A stretch of DNA of 64,000 bases, taken from Arachis hypogaea. Taxonomy: Eukaryota > Streptophyta > Magnoliopsida > Fabales > Fabaceae. The notes under the pieces were generated by a model. It did not search any database. It was not told the DNA's origin and was given only the letters and a program-made list of their open reading frames with translations. Positions 57,511-64,000 of the stretch are shown one piece after another. The translations under genes and the position numbers were made by a program. Location of the stretch: positions 72,642,910 to 72,706,909 of the forward strand of contig NC_092052.1 of the NCBI RefSeq assembly GCF_003086295.3, in the 5' to 3' direction. How positions within the stretch are numbered: position 1 is the stretch's first letter; every line of letters starts with the position of its first letter.

Positions 57511-58474
57511 GAGGCCAACTAAATCCTACAAAAATAAAAGAAGAATGAATTACTCAAAAATATCTCAGACAAAGGGGCAAAACACCTCGACGGGCGAATA
57601 CACAGAAAAGGAAAAACCCCAAGACTCAAACTGAAAGTCTTGGGGCATCCTTTGGAGGCTACAAAGCAAGGAGAAAGATAAAACACAAACAAAACAGAAA
57701 GTCATCTTCCTACAGTCTATCAGCAAGAAACAAACATCAAACATACCAGGCAAAAATCGTTAAAGATGCAACCTTTTTTCAGAATCAAACAAAATTATCA
57801 TTCCAAGGCTTCAAAATCAAAAGCATTTCACAACATGCAAAAGCCCTAAAGGTATCAAGCAATAGGAGAAGCGAAAAAGACCATACAAAAGACGAAGAAA
57901 CTACGAGACACACAGTGATCAGGCACAACGAAAAGCAGAAAGATCCAAACTTTTCCCAACTAAGATAAAAACTTTCTCAAAACAGACACAAAAAATGGCA
58001 TAGAGGGAGGAAGAAAGAAGAACAAAACCTGGAAAAATGAGAGAAAGCTGCAAAGAAAAGCAGAAAGGCGGAAGGCAAAATCCAGAATCTCCCCTTCCCC
58101 CACGAAAAAGCAAAGTCACAAAGCAACGTCGCTGGGCTGAAACGCGAAAGCTACGGGCGGAGGCTTCAGAAAAATCAAAGGAAAAGCTGAAAGTGAGAAG
58201 GTGAAGGGAGAAGTTACAAAGAAGAAGCGAAACCGTTTTTGATCGATAAATTCAAAATAAAAGCCAAGAGAGAGTGGGGGCAATTAAATGCCAATTAAAT
58301 GCGGATATTAAAACCGCTTGCGTTCCCAAAAAAGCGCTGATATAAAAGCGCGCGCTTTTAGAGAAAAACGTTCTACATTCAAAAGCTGCTACAAAAAGGA
58401 GTCGACAAAATGCTTGAGTTCGGCTTCGCTACGAGAAGGACCGAAGTCAAGGACTCGACCTTAAGACCGAGCTC
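57511..58474. other. Region upstream of the antisense gene in D
   Basis: A-rich on the plus strand, with no coding match. It would contain the antisense promoter. Near 58341 a TATAAAAG overlaps a perfect 16-bp palindrome AAAAGCGCGCGCTTTT (58344-58359). Confidence 0.6.
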
Positions 58475-58486
58475 AAGCAGGGGCAC
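58475..58486 (+). promoter_or_regulatory. Polypurine tract of element D
   Basis: 'AAGCAGGGGCAC' directly precedes the 3' LTR; C has 'GAGCAGGGGCAC' at the same place. Confidence 0.75.
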
Positions 58487-59026
58487 TGTTCATACCCTGA
58501 GTCGAGCTATCCGACCTGGGATGATTGACGACAAAGCGACCGACCTCTTCAGGTCAAGCGGACCGACTTCTTCTTAAAGAACTCGGCCAAATCGACAGGA
58601 AAGCCCATAAAGGGCCCAAGTAGAGGAACACGACCCAAATCCAAAGGCCGTCCAAGCCTATAGAGATAAGGGGGGTTCCCTTGAAGATAAGCTGACCTCA
58701 ACTCAAAGATAAAGATAAGATAAGATAACTAACTTATCTTATCTAGAAAGGTCACTCTACAACTACTATAAATACACTGGAGCACCCAGGTATAACTCAT
58801 ACTCTGATTCTACTAAAAACCTGTTTAATACCCATGCTAACTTAAGCATCGGAGTCTCTTGCAGGTACCCCCCACCCTCCGGTGACGAAGGATCAGCAGT
58901 GTAGCTAGATCAACAAGTCGGACACGACAGCTCCGGCCGTCTCCCACCAGCCGGACACGTTGGTACCGATCTGTACAGAGGATCTCAACCAAGATCGACC
59001 TCCAGTTTCAGGTAACCCTCGGAACA
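58487..59026 (+). mobile_element. 3' LTR of Tat element D
   Basis: TGTTCATACC to CTCGGAACA, 540 bp, same length as the 5' LTR. The GATA hairpin is perfect here (58713-58744), and TATAAATA follows. The right flank GTTAA is at 59027-59031. Confidence 0.96.
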
Positions 59027-59031
59027 GTTAA

Positions 59032-60400
59032 CAACGTTTCATCAAGGAGGAACACTAAAAATTTAAAGCGACCCAAGAAATTTTACATTGAGAATAATGG
59101 GAGCTCTTAAAATTTTACTTGCATGACATGTATAACTGATATATGAATTTTGAGCTAGAGAACACACAGCCTGTGAGTTTTGAGCTTAATTGTATGGTTA
59201 TATTCAAACCATAATTTTTATTCCTGTGCATTTCGCCCTTCTTTTTATTCTGATGTTCTTTGCTTTGTTTTAATCTATATGTCCAATATAGAATATAGAT
59301 ACATACTAAGAAATGATTGAGGCCATCATTTGATTTTTTTCCTCACTCATCCCAAATTAGCCTACCTTTTACATCACCCTTGTTAGTCCCCTTGAGCTTT
59401 TTAAATACCCTCTTGTTCTATAAATCACATTACTAGCCTTAAGCAGAAAAATAAAATAAAAATCCCAAGTTGAATCCTTGGTTAGCTTAAGATAGAAATT
59501 GTGTATTGTTTAAGTGTGGGGAACTTTATGGGAATATGGATGATAGAAACAAAGGTGGAAAGTTAAAAAGAATAAAAGATGTTTCAAAATAAAAATTTGG
59601 GAAGCATCCTCATGTGAAATCAAAACAATTGAATTACCATGTGCATTAAAAAAAATTTTTATTTTCGGTATTTGATTAAGGGGATACAAAAAATTCTCCA
59701 ATTGCAAAATAAAAAGAATCAATGCACATGGGATAAAATTTAAGTTAATGCATGAGCTTGCCATACAAAGTGAGAAAAGTTGGGCAAATAGGTTAAGAAA
59801 CTTTGAATTACAAAATATGTATGTTAGGCGAGATCTTGGACTAGTCAAGGATTCACTTATTAGCTCACTTAGTCTCATACATATACCCTTACCTTTACCT
59901 TGGCCCCATTACAACCTGTAAAAAGACCTCATGATTTTTCTATGACTGTATTATATAATTGTTGATTGGTTAGATGAAGAACAAAGTTATAGAAAGTAAG
60001 AATAAAAAGAAGAATAGAGTGATTAACCCAATAAGCACTGAGTGACTAGAGAGTAAACACAAAATCCAGTGAGGGTTCAATAGCTTATCACCATATATCT
60101 CTGCTTAAATTGTTAATTGTCTTGCAAGCTTGAAAAATATTTTTTACCCATCTCAATTGTAAAAGTGCTTTAACATTATCCAGGGTTTGGCTATGCATAT
60201 ATAATTCCTTCAGAATGTGAATTAATTTAACTACATGTAAGTTTTATATACAGGTGAATAACAATTAGAATTGCATGATTCATTTAGATAGTTGCATTTA
60301 GGATAGATTACATTGCATGAGATTCCACCACTTTAACCTTACCTTACTCTTTATCTTGGATTTAGCATGAGGACATGCTATTGTTTAAGTGTGGGGAGGT
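59032..60400 (+). other. 3' non-coding region of B, right of D, with polypurine tract
   Basis: Resumes element B after D and matches 26425-27794 of A in order. It ends with 'GCATGAGGACATGCTATTG' and the polypurine tract TTTAAGTGTGGGGAGGT (60385-60400). No coding. Confidence 0.88.
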
Positions 60401-62009
60401 TGATAAACCCATATTTTAGGATATATATTGTGCTCAATTCAAGAGATTTATTCAATCCTTCACCCACTTATTCATAAAAATTGCATGGTTTTACTTTTCC
60501 TTCCTTATTATGTGATATATGTGAAATACATGTTTCCTATGCTTTGAAATTATTTATTTTAAATACCTTTTATTACCATTCAACGCCGTGATTTGTGTGT
60601 TGAGTAGTTTCAGATCTTCTAAGGCAGGAATGACTTAAATGATGGAAAGAAAACATACAAAAATGGAAGGAAAGCACAAAACGGAGTTTTTGAAGAAACT
60701 GGCAACGACGTGAACGCATGGACGACGCGGCCGCATGTCTAGCGCAAAAAGACAGCGACGCGAACGCGTGACTGATGCGGACGCGCGCCATGAGCAGAAC
60801 ACAGATGACGCGGACGCATGACCGAAGCGAATGCGTGACAAGGAAAACTCCAGATGACGCGACCGCGTGACCCACGCGGACGCGTGACAGACGTTACGCA
60901 CCAGAAATTACAGAAAACGCTCCCAGCGATTTCTGAAACCTTTTTTGGCCCAGATCCAAGTCCAGAAGGCACAGATTAGAGGTTATGAAGTGGGGGAATG
61001 CATCCATTCAGGAAGAGATCTCCAATTATTCACTTTTCATAGTTTAGATGTAGTTTTTAGAGAGAGAGGTTCTCTCCTCTCTCTTAGGTTTTAGGATTAG
61101 GATTTCTTATTATTTCAATTTAGTATTCCAACTCCTTATCAGGTTCAATATTCCTTTTGCTTTATATTTCTCTTTTACTTTCAGATCTTTTAAAGTTTTC
61201 TTTTAATTACTTTTGTTGCCAAATTAGCTTATGAACCATTCATGTTTAGATTTGATATTCTATTTAATATAATTTGAGGTATTTCAGAATTATGATTGCT
61301 TTCCTTTATTTACATTAATAATTTGTATTTTCTTCTTCTTAGCTTTGGTTGATTAATTGGCAACTCTTGAGTTATCAAACTCAACGTGATTGATAACTGT
61401 TGTCTTTGCTAATTGAATTGAACTTCAATAAACTTCAGTCCTTTCTTAGGAATTGACTAGGACCCAGTGGCGGAGCCACGTTTGTGGGAAAGGGGGCAAT
61501 GGCCCCTCCCAAACCTTTAATTTTTTAGTTTAGTTTCCTTTAAATTTTCAATTTTTCTCTCTTCTTAACTTATAGTTTCTGAGGATCAAACTAATTAGTC
61601 ACTTGACCTTCCTTTGCTTTAGTAAAGGCTAACTAAGTGGGATTAAAACTCAATTCTCATCACCATTGATAAGGATAACTAGGATAGGACTTCCAATTTC
61701 TCATACCTTGCCAAGAGTTTATTTTACAGTTATTTATTTATTTTATTTATCATTTAAATTACTTGTTCCTTACTTTCAAAACCCCAATTTACAAAACTCA
61801 TAATCAATAATAAGAACATACCTCCCTGCAGTTCCTTGAGAAGACGACCCGAGGTTTAAATACTTCGGTTATCAATTTATTTAGGGGTTTATTACTTGTG
61901 ACAATCAAAATGTTTGTACGAAAGGGATTCCTTGTCGGTTTAGAAGCTATACTTGCAACGAGGATTTATTTTTAGAAAATTCTAGATCGCGCAGGAATTC
62001 AGTTCGTCA
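60401..62009 (+). mobile_element. 3' LTR of B with a 115-bp insertion
   Basis: TGATAAACCC to AGTTCGTCA, 1,609 bp. CG-word pair starts are 60708, 60758, 60808 and 60857. It is longer than the 5' LTR because of an insertion at about 61465-61579. It ends at 62009 and is followed by CCGAC, the duplicate of 41389-41393. Confidence 0.95.
61465..61579. mobile_element. Small insertion (~115 bp) in B 3' LTR, unclassified
   Basis: Absent from the 5' LTR of B and both LTRs of A at the same place. It begins CAGTGGCGGAGCCACG, continues with a G-run then C-run ('AAAGGGGGCAATGGCCCC') and ends in a T-rich tail. No terminal inverted repeat or target duplication is clear to me. The start resembles a family of short dispersed plant sequences I have seen but cannot name with confidence. 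Confidence 0.75.
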
Positions 62010-62014
62010 CCGAC

Positions 62015-62433
62015 CTCTTCATGTTGGGTCATCCCCGATCTCTTCTTAAAGAGTTCGGCCAAATCACCATAGAGGCCCAAGCAGGCCCAAATGAAGGAAC
62101 GCAGCCCATTCTAAAGGCGGCAAAGCCAAGAAAGATAAGGTGGCTCTCCTAAAAGATAAGATAAGATAAGATAACTAACTTATCTTAAAGGACACCCCAC
62201 ACTACTATAAATACACTAGAGCAACCAGGTATAACTCATACTCTGATTCTACATAAAAATCTGCTCAAAGCCCATGCTAACTTAAGCATCGGAGTCTCTT
62301 GCAGGTACCACTCCCCTCCGGTGATCAAGGATCAGCAACATCTTAAGGATCAGCAAGTCGGATGTGACAGCACCGACCAGCACAGAAGATCTCGTCCGAG
62401 ATCGACCGTCAGTTTCAGGTAATCCTCGGAACA
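62015..62433 (+). mobile_element. 3' LTR of C, right piece
   Basis: Resumes the C LTR after the duplicated CCGAC (62010-62014) and runs to CTCGGAACA at 62433. With 41335-41393 it makes a 478-bp LTR. It is followed by CATAT, the duplicate of 30088-30092. Confidence 0.93.
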
Positions 62434-63122
62434 CATATATAAGTGTAAGGGCTAAAAGTATTAACAACCAAGCCAAACCAAAATTGAATTGAGTTATTAA
62501 AGATTTTACAAACTTGCAAGAAAAGTGATGATTCTAGGTGAAAACATGTAATTGAGCGATCGAACCCTCACCGAATGTGTATCCGCTCTTATCACTCAAG
62601 TGTATGGGGTTGATTCACTCAATTCTCCCCTAATCATGCTTTCTAAGATTTGTTTTTCATCTAACAATCAACAATTATTTCATGCAAGCATACAAATATC
62701 ATGAGGTCTTTTTCATAGGTTGTAATAGGGCTAGGATTAAGGTAGGATACATATGGTTAAGTGGACTTGAAATTTGAATGTTTGATTAACCTAAGCTTCC
62801 CACCTAACCTATATAGCAACCTATACATTTCTAAACAAACCTAATTACCCATTCTTCACTTTTTCACACACTCATGCATTCTTTTCTTGATCACAACTCA
62901 TATGCATTGATTATTATTGAGCTTCACTATAGGACATTTTGTCCCCTTTTTATTGCTTTTCTTTTTTTCTTTCTTTTTCTATTTTTTCTTTTCTATATAT
63001 ATATATATTCTTTTTATTTTCTTATTTTTTTTCTTTTCAAACCAAAATATATACAAAAGTATCAATGCATATGATTTTATATTTAATTAACACATGAGTA
63101 TGTACCCAATTCCCATGATTTT
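62434..63122 (-). mobile_element. Element E second copy, continued after C
   Basis: Matches 18866-19575 (first E copy) in order and orientation, including the T-rich and TA stretch (62930-63030 versus 19380-19490). It is interrupted at 63123 by element F. The last five bases are ATTTT, the expected left target duplication of F. Confidence 0.85.
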
Positions 63123-63650
63123 TGTTCATACACCGGTCCGAGCTATAAGATCCGAGATGATCTAAAGCAAATAGGCTGACCTCTTGGAAGGTTGGTCCCT
63201 TACCGACCTCTGGAAAGCTTGGTCCATTACCGACCTCTTGGAAGGTTGGTCCATTACCGACCTCTTCGCAAAGAGCTCGGACAAACGCCTTAGAGGCCCA
63301 AGTAGTCCAAAATAAAAGGACGCAGCCCACTCTAAAGGCGGCTGGCCTAAAAGATAAGGTGACTTCGCTCAAAGATAAGATAAGATAACTAACTTATCTC
63401 CAGAAAGGTCACTCTACACTACTATAAATACACTGGAGCACCCAGGTATAACTCATACTCTGATTCTACATAAAAACCTACTAAAAGCCCATGCTAACTT
63501 AGTCATCATAGTCTCTTGCAGGTGCCACCCCCCTCCGGTGATCAAGGATCAGCAGCACCACCAGATCCAACAAGTCGGACACGACAGCTCCGACCACAAT
63601 AACAGATCTCATCCGAGATTGACCTCCAGTTTTAGGTAAACCTCGGAACA
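63123..63650 (+). mobile_element. 5' LTR of Tat element F
   Basis: TGTTCATACACCGG to CTCGGAACA, 528 bp. The start resembles G more than C or D. Three ~25-bp near-copies of 'GGTCCCTTACCGACCTCTTGG'-like text lie at about 63190-63265. It has the GATA hairpin (63378-63399) and TATAAATA (about 63423). Confidence 0.92.
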
Positions 63651-63651
63651 T

Positions 63652-63669
63652 TGGCGCCATTGCCAGGGA
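63652..63669 (+). promoter_or_regulatory. Primer binding site, decayed (F)
   Basis: TGGCGCCATTGCCAGGGA, two G-to-A mismatches to the tRNA-Asp complement. Confidence 0.85.
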
Positions 63670-63690
63670 CCTGGAAGTCATCCCCTCATC

Positions 63691-64000
63691 ATGGCGGACA
63701 ACCTTGACAACAATCACAACTCCGGTTTGGAAGAAAAAATCCCGCTTAAAAATACAGATGCCGCATCAAAGGATGTGCCTCAAACCAAGGGGGACAAGCA
63801 ATCTCCAAACACCGAAATCTTAGATGCCCTCTGTGAACAGTAGAATCACCCCAAACAGCTGGAACAAGAGGCCGAACATCATCGCGAGGCCGAGAGAGAC
63901 CTCCGAAGAGAAGCGAGACGTCGCCGAAAGCTAGAGGACAAGCTCGCAAAGTTCGAAGCCGATCTCAAAACCAAAACTACTCATTCCAACCATGAAGATA
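63691..64000 (+). pseudogene. Tat gag of element F, start only
   Basis: ATG 63691 begins 'MADNLDNNHNSGLEE' and is closest to C by eye ('TDAASKDVPQTKGDKQSPN'). A TAG at 63841-63843 replaces the CAG of the C copy. The charged coiled coil ('REARRRRKLEDKLAKFEAD') continues to the window edge, where the element is cut. Confidence 0.88.

Noticed and set aside
48564..59026. Pol genes as part of element B
   Set aside because: They lie inside D, which has its own LTRs and GTTAA duplication; element A shows the empty site.
1..64000. CRISPR arrays, operons, ribosome binding sites, phage or bacterial genes
   Set aside because: The sequence is plant nuclear repeat DNA. The regularly spaced 50-bp arrays look CRISPR-like in period, but the words are degenerate palindromes inside LTRs with no cas genes.

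Overview
This is repeat-dense plant nuclear DNA. I see no intact host gene, tRNA, rRNA or bacterial feature. Almost everything is LTR-retrotransposon sequence: Athila-type LTRs, Tat-type Ty3/gypsy elements with a second RNase H and an antisense gene, and decayed Ty1/copia. Many long LTRs carry arrays of ACGCGnnCGCGT words. From recall, this combination resembles legume genomes and Arachis (peanut) in particular; that is an inference from style, not a database result.

Layout. 1-1520 is AT-rich with nothing recognised. 1520-4400 is the non-coding part of a long-LTR, gypsy-like element joined to two decayed copia fragments (4400-6130 and 6160-7225). 7625-8879 is the 3' part of an Athila-like LTR (M). 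8885-9849 is a decayed copia reverse transcriptase on the minus strand (L). From 9850 to the right edge the window is a nest of insertions, most with matching 5-bp target-site duplications (TSDs): L > J (minus LTR from 9850) > G (Tat, from 15586) > E (Athila-type, minus, from 17234) > C (Tat, 30093-62433, TSD CATAT) > B (41394-62009, TSD CCGAC) > D (Tat, 48564-59026, TSD GTTAA). Side insertions are solo LTRs I (10056-12249, TSD GGAAA) and K (14002-15430) in J, element A (19647-29280, TSD CACAC) in E, solo LTR H (39491-41053, TSD AAATG) in C, and F (from 63123) in E. The right arms of L, J, G and E lie beyond the window.

How the parts work. D is the youngest and best preserved: identical-length 540-bp LTRs, a tRNA-Asp primer site, one gag-pro-RT-RNaseH-aRNaseH-integrase reading frame with five stops and one frameshift, and a separate minus-strand gene with a 93-bp intron between pol and the 3' LTR. 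C has the same plan but is older and more damaged. A and B belong to one non-autonomous family. They have Athila-like LTRs and a tRNA-Asp primer site but no pol genes; they carry a Pro/Gln/His-rich ORF1 and an ORF2 that looks like the 'putative plant transposon protein' family. ORF2 is preceded by its own CG-word array, a pyrimidine-rich leader and a likely leader intron, so it may have its own promoter.

The most striking signal is the CG-word array. Twelve-base ACGCGnnCGCGT words come in pairs whose starts are 17 bp apart, and pairs recur about every 50 bp. The spacing is shared by LTRs of several different families while the central bases differ. The Tat LTRs lack it and instead carry a GATA-containing hairpin just upstream of the TATA box. 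Coordinates are hand-read and may be off by a few bases.
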